Assembly: GCA_051453625.1 (NCBI GenBank)
Contig: JBOZIK010000001.1
Coordinates: 47,327,012-47,391,011, forward strand
DNA from: Welwitschia mirabilis
Lineage: Eukaryota; Gnetophyta; Gnetopsida; Welwitschiales
DNA: 64,000 nt
Direction of reading: 5' to 3'
Below are positions 11,330 to 23,350 of the stretch, one piece after another. The stretch's first letter is position 1. Each line of letters opens with the position of its first letter. The translations under genes and the position numbers were made by a program. The notes under the pieces were generated by a model. That model ran no database searches, was not told where the DNA came from, and worked only from the letters and a program-made list of their open reading frames with translations.

Positions 11330-12600
11330 TCAACCATAATATATCATTTTCTTCTTCATTAAGAGAAACATACTTAGCCTCTTTCATAGACAAAACCATA
11401 TGAGATTAAAATTAAGACATTAAGGTTATAACTTATTAACTAAGGATGAACACAAAGTTGATAACCACCAAGACAAAGTTGAGAATTAATAAGATAAAGT
11501 TTCAAACCACTAAGCATGATAAATAGTGCATTATACCTTTTAGGTATTATTTCTTCCAAGATTTCTCATGAATCATGATATTACTCCTAGTGCATAGGCA
11601 ATGTCTGATTTAGTATAGATTATTGCATACATTATACTTTGCACAATAGAAGTATAAGGAATAGATGACATATCATCAACTTCCTCTTTAGCTTGAACTC
11701 CATCTTTCTTTGATAATTGGAAGTATGATCCCAAGGGAGTACTTAAAGGAATACATTCCAACATGTTGAAACTTTTAGGAGTTTTCTAATATAATATTCT
11801 TATGATAACCATAAAAAACCATGTTTTTTGTCTCTAAGGATCTACATATCTAATATTTACTTGGTAGCTTCAAGATCCTTGATTGTAAAAGTCTTTAACA
11901 TATGCTATTTGAACTTCTCTATTTTAGTAGTGTCATTTCTAGCTACTAACATATCATAAACATATAACATCAATATTATAGATTTATCTTGATTAGATTT
12001 ATAAAGGTATACATAGTGATCAACTACACATTTGGATTACCCTTAATTGCTCATGAAATCATCAAATTTTTAATATGATTGTCAAGGTGCTTGCTTAAAC
12101 CATAAAGAGTTTTGCTCAATCTACATAGAACATCCTTTTTAATTTTCAAACTCTTAGGTATCCACATTTGGATCTCCTCCTCTAAATCTCCATGTAAAAA
12201 TGTAATTTTTATATCTAATTATTTCAATTGTAGATTGATACAAGCTAATATAGGGAAGAGGATAAAAATGGAGGAATACTTTACAATAGATGAAAATGTT
12301 TCATTGAAATCATTACCTAGCTATTGGGTAAATCATTTAATCATCAATATAGCTTTATACCACTTCTAGTTATCAAGATCGATCTTCAACACATACACCC
12401 ACCTATAACACAAAGATTTTTTAGCTTTTTGCAAAGGCATAAAGCCCCATGTGTTATTTTGATAATAGGACTTTAATTCATCCTCTATGAAAAATCTTCA
12501 CTCTTGAGAGTTTTTGGAAGTCATATCTTTTTTATATGAATCTGGTTCTCTACCATTTTTGTACATGATGTAATTATCATACTGTGACAATAGCTTTTTT
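11330..12600 (-). pseudogene. Element A reverse transcriptase-RNase H
   Basis: Read on the minus strand: DVLCRLSKTLYGLSKHLDNH near 12060-12130, then the catalytic block IILMLYVYDMLVA near 11940-11985, then PLSTPLGSYFQLSKKDGVQ and SIMYAIIYTKSDIAYALGVIS at 11573-11764. An RNase H remnant, MKEAKYVSLNEEE, lies near 11345-11395. These are hallmark copia RT/RNase H segments that copy the element's RNA. The YVDD active site has become YVYD (Asp to Tyr), which would abolish polymerase activity. Several stops interrupt the frame. Confidence 0.85.
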
Positions 12601-12630
12601 AATCCTTATAGAATGTCTCAAATGAACTTC

Positions 12631-13620
12631 TTATGTAGGTTCTTCATCCTCTTGGAATTGTTCATCTTCATCACTATTAGATTCATCACTAGGTATAGAA
12701 GAATCTTCATTGAACTCAACATGATGCATTGATGACTGGTCATCACCAATTAGAATAGGCAGAAAATGTTCCTTTTGTGGTGTTTTTTTAGAATAAATGT
12801 TTAGATGTTTGTACATCACATCTTCCCTAAACATGATATTTCTTCTTCTAAAAAACTTCTTACCATCAAGATCCCATATAAGATAACCTTTGACATCACC
12901 ATCATGGCCAAAGAACAAACATAGTTATGCTCTATCATCTAATTTTCTTAGTCCTATCTTTTGAACATGAGTATAAATAATGCATCTAAGGGTTCTTATA
13001 TGCTCATAAGAGATTTTATCCTCACTCCAAATAATCTTTGAAATTCTTCCATTAAGAATTATACTAGGGCATCTATTAATCAAGTAGGTAGCAATTGTGG
13101 TAGCTTCATCCCAAAAGGTTTTAGATAAAATAGTGGTCTTCAACATGCTTCAAACACTTTTCAAGGTAGTTCTATTATATCTTTCTACCACAACATTCTA
13201 TTGAGGAGTACCAAGAACAATCCTCTAATGTTTTATATCAGCATTAATGTAATATTTCTTAAACTTGTTTAAACCATATTCACCTCCATTAACTATTAAC
13301 AAATGCTTGATCCTTTTATTAGACTTGTTCTTAACTTGAGTTCTAAAAACCTTTAGAGTTATTAAAGGATTCCGAGTTTTCTCTCATTGCATATAACCAA
13401 GTATTATGAGATAAATCATCAATGAAGGTAATAAAATGTAAAGCATTAGAAATTGATTTAGGAGTAATTGGTCTAACAACATTATAATATACTAAATCAA
13501 GGACATCCTTCCACCCATGACATTCATTTTGTTTAAAATTACCTGATGACTTTTTTCATATTCACAATCTTCACAAAATTATAATGGAATATTTGAAATA
13601 TTTGGTAAAATACTACTTTG
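12631..13620 (-). pseudogene. Element A integrase
   Basis: Minus strand: NGGEYGLNKFKKYY near 13290, GTPQ*NVVVERYNRTTLKS near 13150-13215 (the catalytic Glu kept, one Gln now a stop), then WDEATTIATYLINRCPS (13050-13110) and the C-terminal MFFGHDGDVKGYLIWD with an acidic tail ending near 12631. These match the copia DDE integrase with its GKxxSxxHLRxFGC/FxGY region. The middle Asp of the triad (SDNGGEY) reads VNGGEY, so it is inactive. The acidic tail before RT (DSSIPSDESNSDEDEQFQED) is a normal linker in this family. Confidence 0.85.
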
Positions 13621-13849
13621 TTATAGTACCTTCATGTCATATTCACTTAGATGTCTAAGGTGTCTATGCAAAAGCTAGATCTCATCATCCCACTCATCTT
13701 TGATCACTATGATTTTAGCTTTTAGTTTAGATGTAACATCATGCATGATGTACAAGGAACATTCCTTTAGCCCCTGCAAAACTATTAGAATGCCCTTTGA
13801 GATCTTTTAAGAGCCTTCATCAAAAGTCATATTATAACCATCAGCATCC

Positions 13850-14600
13850 ATTCATCTAATATATTTAAGATATTTATGTAAAGGAGGTAAAAATCTCACA
13901 TCCTGCAGAGTTATTTTCTAGCTGTTAATTGTACAATGACTATATTTCCAGTACCTTAAATCACATAAGCATTCCATTTTCATACGTAACATGCCAAGTA
14001 GATTATCTAGTCAAGGTGTGAAAATAAGAATTATTGAAACATACATGGAATGATGAGCTAGTGCTAATAATCCAAATGCTAGATTTTCCAAGATCTTCCT
14101 TTTCTAGCATAGTACTATGAATGCTGAAAAACACCACTCTAGCTTTTCTATCAATCCTATTTTGATCATTCCCAGCTATAGCTCCATAGGCCTTCTTTGT
14201 TTTTGTCTTATGAAGAGAACAATCCTTTCTCTAGTGACCTTTCTTATTGCATACCTAGTAAGAAATATCTTTATTTTAGAGTCTTTCCTTGCTCTGACTT
14301 TAACTCCATTGCCCTATTTAACCTATTTGTTAAGATCTTTCTCTTCTTTTAATACTTGGGACTTTTGCATTAATAAAAACATTTTGCATGGATTTTTTTT
14401 CTTTTTTTAGCATCTAACAGATTAGCAACCACATCATCAAACCTTAGTGCATTAGTTCTTGAGGTAGCATTAATGGTAGAAACTATGGTCTCCCAATTAT
14501 TAGGCAATAACAAGAGTAACAAAAGTAATCTAACTTTTTTACCCAAGGTCATTTTCAATGATTTCAACTAAAAAAAATAACTATTAAGTTCTAAAAGATG
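13850..14600 (-). pseudogene. Element A gag and protease
   Basis: Minus strand, in order: a gag segment NNWETIVSTINATSRTNAL and VVANLLDAKKRKK (14405-14505), a zinc knuckle near 14205-14260 reading Y*VCNKKGH*RKDC, and a protease-like WIISTSSSFHV near 14045-14075. In the knuckle the first Cys is Tyr (TGC to TAC) and two Gln codons are stops. In the protease the DSG triad is lost. Gag forms the particle and the protease would mature it. Confidence 0.75.
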
Positions 14601-15006
14601 TTGGATAAGTGAAGTATTTTCCTTCATCTTCAGTTAAAAAAATCTTCTTATCACAAAGAATTTATTTGTTTCAGAGGGTTATTCATACATGAATGTAAGC
14701 TTCTTTTACAAATCTTAGAACTTCATCCAATAGATAAGGCCCAATAAGAAACATCTTTCTGTCAAGCTTCATCTAAGCATCTACATTCATGCTTAAGGGT
14801 CATTTGGCATTCCCTTTTTAATCAGATCCTTACATAGATTTTAGTATAAAATGTCGACCATCAAGATTTTCTAGATCTACCGGTTAGCCCTATTAACTTC
14901 TGGATCTCCACTTTTTCCATCTCATCCAAAGCACGAACTTAGAATAAGAACTATGTCCAAAAGAATCTACTAGAATCTCTTGTCTAAAAATGAGAAAAAT
15001 CTTAAA

Positions 15007-15018
15007 GCTCTAATACTA
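15007..15018 (-). promoter_or_regulatory. Element A tRNA-iMet PBS
   Basis: Plus strand GCTCTAATACTA against the canonical GCTCTGATACCA (complement of TGGTATCAGAGC). One G-to-A and one C-to-T change, both deamination-type. Directly beside the 5' LTR. Confidence 0.75.
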
Positions 15019-15395
15019 GTTATTATTCAAATGTGGAAGCGAGAAACAAAATAAGAATGAAGAAAATAAACAATAACTTAAAAAGAAAAACACTTACATG
15101 ATTTATGTGGTAAAACGCTTTAATGCAAAGGAAAACATTCATGGGAAATTAGATAGTCTACTGGCCTTTAGAAAAGAATAACAGAGTTACAACAAGGCTT
15201 TATCCTTCAAAAGAAGAATTCTATTCGACATCCTTTAATAATTTCTTAAGTGGACAATACACATATCCCCAACTCAAGGCTCCAAGGCCTTTTCTATAGC
15301 ATTATCCCTAATTCTATAACATTCTACCTAGAACTAATAATAGCATTACTGGTACAAATATAATTATAACCAAAGGGGGCTATAGTACATCGAGC
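15019..15395 (-). repeat. Element A 5' LTR
   Basis: About 375 bp between the PBS and TATAGTACA. Its right half aligns with 10341-10513 and 10973-11023. Divergence between the two is high, so the insertion is old. Confidence 0.65.
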
Positions 15396-16380
15396 AATTA
15401 GTATAGCTAAAGACGAGTTAGAAAAGTAGATAAGCAGAATGAAAATTTGATGCATCTACTTTAATAAGCATACTAGAGTAGCTTTTATTGATACTTTTGT
15501 TGGTCTCAAGAGCAGATTTGGTATGTCTTGCATTGCGTTAGTGGACTAGAGATTACGGGTTAACTCATGGCTAGCATTCTTTGCTTCCATTGGAATTGTT
15601 CTACTATGATGAACAATTACTTGCAACATTGAAAATATATTTCTTGCATTGTTGGAGATGTCATCTTTGAAGATAATAATTACAATACTTGTAGATGAAT
15701 CATGCTTATTCTACTATGATGAACAACTACTTGCAACATTGGAAATATACTTAGCTTTCTTGCATTATTGGAGATGTCATCTTTAAAGATAACAATTACA
15801 AGACCTATAGATGAACCATGTTGCAATTTTTGTAGAATTTTATGGGATTATGGATTAAGCTATTGCAATTTGTTATGAAGATTAGTCTTTTATCAAAGTA
15901 GATCTTGAAAAGGGGGCATATGACTATGTTAATATACTTGAAAGGAATCATTAAGATTCTTATCATTCTTAAATTGAGAAAGAATCAATTAAAATTAATA
16001 AAAGTACAAATTTTTTTTATATTTGAAACAATTTTAGAAGGGGTTTGAAAATATTCAAAAGGCCTTTGAAAAGACATGGCAGATGATCTATCCAAGGGAC
16101 TTTTAAAGATGTTGAAGGATTTTTGGAAAGCATATCAAAGGATCTTTAGAATATTCAAAGAGTATTTAGAAAAGATGATGATGAGGTAAAGGCCATCGTC
16201 ATCGTCTTTGGCAAATTCAAAACAAGGTTCAAGAATGGAAGATGTGCTATATTAAGGCTAGATCGAATAGGGGGCAAATTTTTTGAAAGGGTTATAGGTT
16301 GGTATAAAGTGGATGAAGAGAGAGAAGAGACATTATTACCTGTTTTCCACTCATACTCTCACTTTCATGAGCTTAAAATC
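15396..16380. other. Region between elements A and C
   Basis: Holds a tandem duplication (15601-15829) and otherwise AT-rich DNA with no clear gene. It should contain the 5' LTR and leader of gypsy element C, but I could not find the PBS or a match to the 3' side. Confidence 0.4.
15601..15829. repeat. 110-bp tandem duplication
   Basis: CTACTATGATGAACAA and the following text recur at 15711. The second copy has an 8-bp insertion (TTAGCTTT region). Identity is about 90%, clearly higher than between the LTRs nearby, so the duplication is comparatively recent. Confidence 0.85.
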
Positions 16381-16382
16381 GG

Positions 16383-16950
16383 TTGTCGAGAATCTTAAGG
16401 TTCAGCTTAAATAATGCAGCCAATGATAATAACATTTTTTTCCTAAAATTAGCAAATAAGTTTACTAGTAAACCTATACTAATGATGTTGAAGAAATTGG
16501 CAGAAATGGTTTTAAAGAATTGCATATCAAATAGCATTGTTGTAATGGCTCATCACAGTCCACTATTTTATAAAATAATTTAAGGTTGGGCTCAAGAGGA
16601 AAAGAAGAGAAAAATAAGTGAAGTATCTACTCCTAAAATTAAGGGAAGTACATATAGATCTAAACATAAGTAGCCAAGAAAGTAACTAATAGTATGATTA
16701 AAAAATTTAATCAATTATATATTTAGCATTTGTAAGAAGAAGAAGGACCTTTTTGTAAACATTATGGAGAAGAAGATCATGAAGGTACTAGTTGTCCTTG
16801 GATGCAAGAGTTTGTCCAATGGTTATATAAAAAAATACTAGATTTAAATGTAAGAAATCAACTACAAATTAAAAATAAACCTTATCCTTGTCAAAGTAGG
16901 AAATTAAAACCAAAGACAAAAAAAAAAATTGCATAAATATGTCAGCTCTG
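16383..16950 (+). pseudogene. Element C gag remnant with CCHC knuckle
   Basis: At 16754-16795 the plus strand reads CKHYGEEDHEGTSC followed by PWMQEFVQWLYKK. This has CX2C-X4-H-X4-C spacing with the second Cys now Tyr (TGT to TAT). Such knuckles in gag bind the element's RNA during packaging. Upstream residues are too decayed to align. The following basic stretch (KLKPKTKKKIA) fits a nucleocapsid tail. Confidence 0.6.
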
Positions 16951-17501
16951 AGAGACAACAAAAATATGCATTTTATAGAAACTAGAGGAATAAAGATATT
17001 AAGAATGATAAAGAAATCAAGAATTGGATAAAGAAGAGGAAAAGATTCCTACCCAACCATAACCAAATCCTAGAGAAGCCACTAGTATAGTAGTATCCAC
17101 TAGATTAGAAAAGCCTAAAGTAATGGATTAGAAACGAAAAATAAAAAGCCAAAAAATAATTCAACTCAAATACTAAAAAACTCAAATAAAAAATAATAGT
17201 TATAAAGAAATAATTAGATACCATGTCTTTTCCTGTGATAAATAAATAAATTATACACTTGAAGATTGAAAAAGACATTGAGCATCCAACTATATCCTTA
17301 GAAAATACCAATATAGCTTTACCTCTGTTAAAATTATTAAACTATGTACAAGTTTATTAGAAGTAAATGAAGAGTATATATTCAAAGCAAAGAAGCAAAA
17401 ACAGACAAAGAGAGATGGTTAAGAAAAATCAAGTTTTTTGGGCTTCTACATAGATTCTACAGAAGAAGTAACATGAGAAATATAGTAACCTAGGTACATC
17501 C

Positions 17502-17687
17502 ATGAGAGACATTATAATTGATAACAAACTCAAAGTTAAAGCATTAGTTGATTTAGAGGCAAGTGTAAATGTTACGACGTATGAAACCTATGAGGAATTA
17601 GGGAAACTAGAACTATCACTCTACCAAGAAAAAGTTCACTTAACTAATGGAGCAACAGTAACTCCTGAGGGTGTTCTTAAAGATTAA
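17502..17687 (+). pseudogene. Element C retroviral-type aspartic protease
   Basis: The open frame reads IIIDNKLKVKALVDLEASVN, then VHLTNGATVTPEGVLKD. This matches plant gypsy proteases, in which a DTGAS catalytic loop is followed by a (L/A)DGS...PEG(V/I)..D strand. Here DTGAS has become DLEAS, so the catalytic Gly is lost though the Asp remains. Downstream, PIKLQGFIYLINSLIM and IILGIP (near 17760) continue the fold in frame. It would cut the polyprotein but is not functional. Confidence 0.75.
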
Positions 17688-18069
17688 CCTATTAAACTCC
17701 AAGGATTCATTTACTTAATAAACTCTTTAATTATGAAAACTTAAGGGGATATTCATACAATTATTTTAGGAATACCTTGAATGGATATTACTAATGTAAC
17801 TATTTACCTGATACAGTGAATGATGAAAATCAATTTGAGTGATTTAAAGTAAGAAATTAAATTATATGATTTAATAGTCTTAGAAGAAATGGGATCAAAC
17901 TGTGAAGCTATGAGTAATGCTATATTAGCTCAGGAATTTCACATAATTTTAAGATAAAAAAGGAAGAAAAATAGAAGAATTAACATTACAAGAAATAGAA
18001 AAGCTACCTCTCAAAGAAGGATTGAAATACATAGAGGTAGAATCTAATAGACCTCTGATTATTAATAGC

Positions 18070-18960
18070 AATTTGACCCACTCTTAAAAGAGGACATTGA
18101 AAAGGATGTTAGCTAAAAAAAGGAAAGCTTTTTCATGGGATCATTCTAATATTAGAGGAATAGACCTAGAAGTATATTAACATAGTATTTCTGTAGATGC
18201 CGTAATCAAATCTGGTATAAAATCTAAGAGAAGATGTAATCTACACATGCAAGATGTCATTAACTAAGAAATAATAAAGCTCTAGTTGAAATAAAACAAT
18301 AATCCTTATGAAACATTTTCAATTATTAAGGATCACTTAATTTGAAGAAAATATTGATGACTAATCATTTCTTAGATGATGCTTGGAGGATGATTATCTC
18401 TTTATGATTTCAAATCAAAGTGCCTTTGTTAGTGTTAAGAAACATGTTTGCAATAAGAGAAGTGAAACTACTTCCATAAGTATGTACTCAAATCATGACC
18501 TACTAATTCCTTGGTGGAGTTCTCACAATGAACTTATTGGTTTACTTATGTTAGGACATGGCAATATATGTGTATTTTTTATTTTTTATTTTTATACAAA
18601 AAAATAATTATACAATTACTTTTAGNNNNNNNNNNNNNNNNNNNNNNNNNNNNNNNNNNNNNNNNNNNNNNNNNNNNNNNNNNNNNNNNNNNNNNNNNNN
18701 NNNNNNNNNNNNNNNNNNNNNNNNNCCCACTCTAAAAAGACAAAATTAAGAAGAATGTTGGTTAAGAAAAAGAAAGCTTTTGAATCATACTAATACTAGA
18801 GGAATAGAACCAAAAATATATCAACATAGGATTTATGTAGATGTCTCAATCAAACCTAGTAGGCAACTTAAGAGGAGATGCAATCTATACATACAAGATG
18901 TCATTAAATAAGAAAGAACTAAGCTTTTGAATGTAGGTTTATCTATATAATATCAAATTC
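18070..18960 (+). repeat. Diverged duplication inside element C around a gap
   Basis: 18070-18290 (CCCACTCTTAAAAGA ... AAGATGTCATTAA) and 18726-18940 (CCCACTCTAAAAAGA ... AAGATGTCATTAA) are about 85% similar. Between them lie unrelated sequence (18300-18625) and a 100-N gap. Divergence is too high for a simple overlap artefact, so two related copies may have been joined, or a real insertion or duplication is present. Confidence 0.75.
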
Positions 18961-18976
18961 AAAATGGATATGTCTT

Positions 18977-19500
18977 GTGACTATAGTATCAAAAAAGGAA
19001 AATAAATGGAGAAAATGTATAGATTTCAGAATGTTAAATACAACAACTTATAAACATAATTTTCCATTATCATTTGTAGAACAAGTTCTAGAAAGAATTT
19101 CTAGACATCATTACTATAGTTTTATTAATGAATATAGTAGATATAATCAAGTCCATATACATTTAAAGGATCAATTTTAAACTACTTTTACATGTCATTA
19201 GGGAACATATGCTTTCAAAGTATTACCTTTTGGATTATGCAATGACCCAGTCACATTTCAAAGATTAGTAAATAGTATATTTTAAGACATCATTAGAAGA
19301 TCAATGGAAGTATTTTTGAATGACTTTTTAACCTTTAAAAATAAATTTAAAGATGCTTTAGAAAGAACAGAAAGAGTTTTAGAAAGGTGTGAAAAGAAGA
19401 AACTCAAAGTAAGTTGGTCTAAAAGTCATCTCATGATCGTAAAATAAATAGTTCTTGGACACAAAATTTTCCAAAAGGGATTAAAACTAATGAATAAAAG
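18977..19500 (+). pseudogene. Element C reverse transcriptase
   Basis: Reads KKENKWRKCIDFRMLNTTT, FVEQVLERISRHHYYSFINE, then after a stop TTFTCH*GTYAFKVLPFGLC (gapped by one stop) and FQRLVNSIF. The active site is MEVFLNDFLTF where gypsy RTs have (Y/F)MDDF, so the first catalytic Asp is Asn (GAT to AAT). Clear Ty3/gypsy RT, plant Athila/Tat-like. In-frame stops sit where the family has Gln or Trp (TAA, TAG), as expected of deamination. Confidence 0.9.
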
Positions 19501-19724
19501 GTAAAGGTTATAAAGGATATACCACCTTTAACTAAATTGAAAGATATTAGGTGTTTTCTGGGAGATGTTGGATATTACAAAAGGTTTATAATGAATTTCA
19601 ATAAGATCACTAAATCCTTTAGTAACCTTCTATAAAACGATGTGGATAATATTTGAACTAATGAATGCCAAGATGCTTATCAAACATTAAAAGAGAAACT
19701 ACTCAAATCTCTTGTGTTATAGGG

Positions 19725-20100
19725 ATCCAATGGAGCAAAGCCATTTCATAGAATGACTGGTGCATCTAATCATGCTATGGAAGTTGTTTTAAGGTAGAAA
19801 TATGATGATAATAAATCTTATGCTATTACTTATATTAGTAAAAATTGTAAAGCAGCTCAATAGAATTACACAATTACAAAGAAAGTACTATTAGTAGTTA
19901 TCATATCATTAGAAAAATTTAGACACCATATTTTAGGATATAAAGTAAAAGTTCATACTAATCATAGTGTAATTAGATTTATAATGAATAAGAGTGAAAA
20001 ACACTCTAGGATTATGAGATGGGTATTATTCATGCAGGAATTTGACTTAAAAATCATAAATAAAAAAGGGACACAGAATGTTGCAGCTAATCACTTATCG
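19725..20100 (+). pseudogene. Element C RNase H
   Basis: Continuous with RT: ASNHAMEVVLR*KYDDNK, AITYISKNCKAAQ-type segment, LLVVIISLEKFRHHILGYKV, VHTNHSVIRFIMNKSEKHSR, MRWVLFMQEFDLKIINKKGT, NVAANHLSSLEF. This is the gypsy RNase H with its characteristic EKF and RW...QEFD..I..KKG..N..ADHLSRL tail. Both expected catalytic Asp positions (ASD.A, TDH) read Asn, from G-to-A changes. The gypsy RNase H degrades the RNA template. Confidence 0.85.
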
Positions 20101-20299
20101 AGTTTAGAGTTCCCTGATGAGGAAGAACAAATCAGTATTAGAAATGAATTTCCTAATGAATATCTTTTTCAGATCAAGATAAAACCATCAATTATAGATA
20201 TTGTTAACTTTATATCCAGCAAGAAAGTATGGCCTTTCTTGAACTATTATGAAAAGGAAAAATTATTAAGAGAAGCTAGAGATTATATATGACATGATA

Positions 20300-21420
20300 A
20301 AGAAATGTAATTATCATATCATAATGAGATGTGCTAAGAAAGAATTACAAGAGGAAATCCTTAAGAAACCTCATGGGGAAGAAGGGGAAACACTACAATG
20401 CAAGAATAATAGGAATAAGAGTATTACATATGAGATACTATTGGTCAACCATATTCAAATTACTTATGTGTAAAAATGTAATAAATGCTAGAGAGAAGGG
20501 GCATTCACTTAAAAGTTGGAGATGTTGATATAGTTAATTGGACCTTTTGATGTTTAGAAAATAGATTTTGTTAAACCAATTAATCCTCCTTCATATGGTA
20601 AAAGATACATTGTGGTATGTGTTGACTATCCTACTAAGTTGGCAGAGGCTAAAGCTGTTACCCATTTCTCTTTTCAAACTGTTATAAACTTTTTTCTTAA
20701 AAATATAATCTATTGATTTGGAGCTCCTAGAAGTCTTATCTCTTATGGAAAAACTCACTTGACCAATGAAATCTTTGAAAAGATTCTTCTTAAATATGGA
20801 ATTCATCACAAGTTGTCTACTTTCTGTTATCCTTAAACCAATAATTAAGCTAAAGTGACCAATAGAGAACTAAATAGGATATTAATAAAAATTATCAATA
20901 TAAAGAAAACAGATTGGAAGATAAACTAAATGAAGCTTTATGGATTCATTGAATAACTTGGAAGCATAGTATAGAATTTACACCAGATGAATTAGTTTAT
21001 GAAAAAGGGAAATATTACCTATTGAGTTTAAAATTAGGACTTTTAAACTAGCTAAAGAATTAAGATGCAATTTAGATAAAGCCCAAGAGGAATGCATAGA
21101 AAACATGAATATATTAGATGAACAAAGGAGAGAAGCCCTTTTGAGAAAAGAATTAACACAAGAGAAAATCAAAGTAACTATGATAGTAGTATCAAAAAAA
21201 TGAAAATTAAATAAGGTGATTTAGTCCTAGTCTATGACCCATAAAAACTTCATTCCAAACAAAAATACACCCAAAAATGGCTAGGGCCATTCTTAGTAAT
21301 AAAAGTAATAAGAAATGGGGCATTTGAAATTTATGATCTTAAAGAAAAGATGACCTGCAAAGTAAATGGACAAAGACTAAGAATTTACAATGAATACAAA
21401 CCTTTGTTGAACTATTCAGG
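20300..21420 (+). pseudogene. Element C integrase
   Basis: Reads YIVVCVDYPTKLAEAKAVTH (20610), FGAPRSLISYGKTHLTNE (20718), AKVTNRELNRILIKIIN (20850), and the C-terminal KQKYTQKWLGPFLVIKVIRN with KVNGQRLRIYNEYKPLL (21250-21400). This is the integrase core and C-terminal domain of an Athila/Tat-like element. Of the catalytic triad the first Asp is kept, the second reads Tyr (SYGK for SDQG) and the Glu reads Lys (AKVTNRE for AEVSNRE). Insertion activity is therefore lost. Confidence 0.85.
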
Positions 21421-21924
21421 AAATCCCTATAGAGTGGAGAGGATACTCCCACTCTAGCTCTAACATGATTAACTAAAATAAAATGATAGTATCAATAGCC
21501 ATATAATTAGTTGATGAAAATTTTAAAGTTAAACTTTACTTTTGGTATTATTTTGAAGACTTTTCTTTTTGGATAAAATACTTAGTACTCTAAATAAATT
21601 TTATTTGTTTAGGCATACCCTTAGAAGGAGTTGAATATCAAGGATTATGTTTTATCAACCCAAAGTTTTATTATGAAAAGAAAATCATTTCTCAAAAACA
21701 GTAAGTCTTTAAAGGGTGGTTAAGATAACCCAGTTCACCTTTATTATTAGCCAACTATATGACTAATGGGAAACATAAAAATATAAGCTATGAGAAATTA
21801 TCTTTATATTAGTTAACTATTTTGGGTCAACTCTACTAGTTATGCATCTTGTATCACTAAGATCTTACATTCCACTAGAAGCCTAAACCCAAAATCAAAT
21901 AAGTACATTGTTCTATTGCAAGTA

Positions 21925-22090
21925 CAGTAGGGCAAATATTCCTCAAAGGGGCCTTCAGTAGTATAATATGGTAGCTAAGGGAATTTTATTAAAGGGATAA
22001 TTGCCCATGATCTACTCTAAAATTATACTTGCAGGTCCTTACTCTTTTAATAGTGGTTGCACTCCCCTCAATGTACATAAGTGTTTTTTA
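21925..22090 (+). repeat. Gypsy post-pol block in element C
   Basis: Weaker homologue of 80-290: GGCAAATATTCCTCAAAGG, GGTAGCTAAGGGAA, AAAGGGATAATTGCCC, TAGTGGTTGCACTCC. It lies about 500 bp beyond the integrase end, linking the window-start element and element C to one family. Confidence 0.55.
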
Positions 22091-22122
22091 AACACTATTG
22101 ATAGATAATCTATTTTTAGCCT

Positions 22123-22146
22123 TATATATATATATATATATATATT
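22123..22146. repeat. (TA)n microsatellite
   Basis: Simple TA dinucleotide run of about 24 bp. Confidence 0.95.
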
Positions 22147-22149
22147 ATA

Positions 22150-22739
22150 ATACCTGAGAACTTCTCTCTTTTTGAAGTGAATTCAATGATATATGTACTT
22201 AATACATAGAATTTGTCTAATTTGGTTTTGGTTACTAGCAACAAAATGAAATACCTTCTATATTCTTAATAGTAACCTTTTAATTGCAATACTTAGATTA
22301 AATGATTATTAGATTTAAAGAACCTCTACTATAGTTATTAAATATGAAATACAAGAACAATTACAATACTATCATATGTTTATTATATTAATACTATATA
22401 TGTACCCTCTCTTTACTTAATTTCTTTATTCATTATTATATTATTGTAATCTTTTATCTTTATTATAGATTTTGTATCCTGCACTTTACTTTATACCATA
22501 ACCTCACTTATTCTCCTTACATATACCCTCTTTATTATTGTTTTATCTCCTCTTTTACATTACTCTTTATGTATTAACCTATACTGCATATGCATATGGG
22601 TGTGTGACACTTTGAGGTGTGTGCCAGGGAGCAACACGTGCAATGACGTGCCTAATATAAGTGGGAGGCCACATCCATTTTCCATTTCTTTATTAGTTGA
22701 ATCAATCACCACATTCTCATTCACATTCAGTATCTTCTA
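22150..22739. other. AT-rich spacer
   Basis: AT-rich with no gene seen. From about 22590 the composition becomes less AT-rich (GTGTGTGACACTTTGAGG, CACGTGCAATGACGTG) leading into the gene fragment. The CACGTG and TGACGTG words are E-/G-box-like and could be promoter remnants. Confidence 0.4.
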
Positions 22740-23350
22740 ATTTAATGAGCGATCCTTTATGCTCTGAAAACCTATCTCCACGATCTGTCTTGTCAGAAAA
22801 TCTTTGTTTTTCGGAGGTTTAGTGCCAAGCTGATTCTAAAACCACAGTAAGATGTGGATGGCTTTTGATGAAATGGAGGACTAGAATATTACTTTTGGGA
22901 TTTGTGGGTCTTGTTTGCAGGATGAATTGCTCGAGTATTCCAGCATTTAATAGGGCTTGGACTCTTCGGGAAAATTTCTGGGGAAGTACGTCTTTTAGAA
23001 ACTTTGCAATATAGGTTGCTTAGCGTCTACTGGGGTCTGAGAAGAAAGAAGATTTATTTCGTCATTCCACACAACTCTTAGCTTCGAGCTTTTAATATTC
23101 TGTCACCAATTCTTCCATCTACGCTATTCTGCGATTACTTTGGTGGATGTAAGGGAATTGTAGAAGGATTTTGTTACTTGAGGACGGGAAAAGAAGATCG
23201 CAGATCTTCGCGAAGCAAGCTGAATTGGTTTTCTGTATTTTTCTACTCTCAACGAATCACAGGCGTATCACAAAAACATTTTATCAAGTGATCTAATTAG
23301 TTTCCAGTTTCGCCGGCATCACCAAGGTTCAGGGAATTTAATTATCAGAG
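22740..23350 (+). promoter_or_regulatory. Probable promoter/5' UTR of gene fragment
   Basis: Roughly 600 bp with markedly more G+C than the surroundings, directly upstream of the ATG at 23351. There are no transposon matches. No convincing TATA box was found. I infer the original 5' region of the following gene. Confidence 0.35.

Larger units (their letters stand above)
10341..15395 (-). mobile_element. Ty1/copia element A
   Basis: A minus-strand element with, from right to left: 5' LTR, tRNA-iMet PBS, gag, protease, integrase, RT, RNase H, 3' LTR. This order (integrase before RT) defines copia. All domains carry stops, frameshifts and lost catalytic residues, so it is dead. The left LTR lacks its outer part. 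The right LTR abuts the region leading into gypsy element C. Confidence 0.85.
16383..22090 (+). mobile_element. Ty3/gypsy element C (Athila/Tat-like)
   Basis: A plus-strand element with gag knuckle, protease, RT, RNase H, integrase and a post-pol block in gypsy order (integrase last). RT and RNase H resemble the Athila/Tat group. The reading frame is broken by many TAG/TAA codons and short indels. LTR limits were not resolved. It contains an internal duplication and a 100-N gap (18626-18725). Confidence 0.85.

Noticed and set aside
22600-22660. Confirmed G-box promoter
   Set aside because: CACGTG and TGACGTG occur, but without a TATA box or transcript evidence the words alone are not enough.
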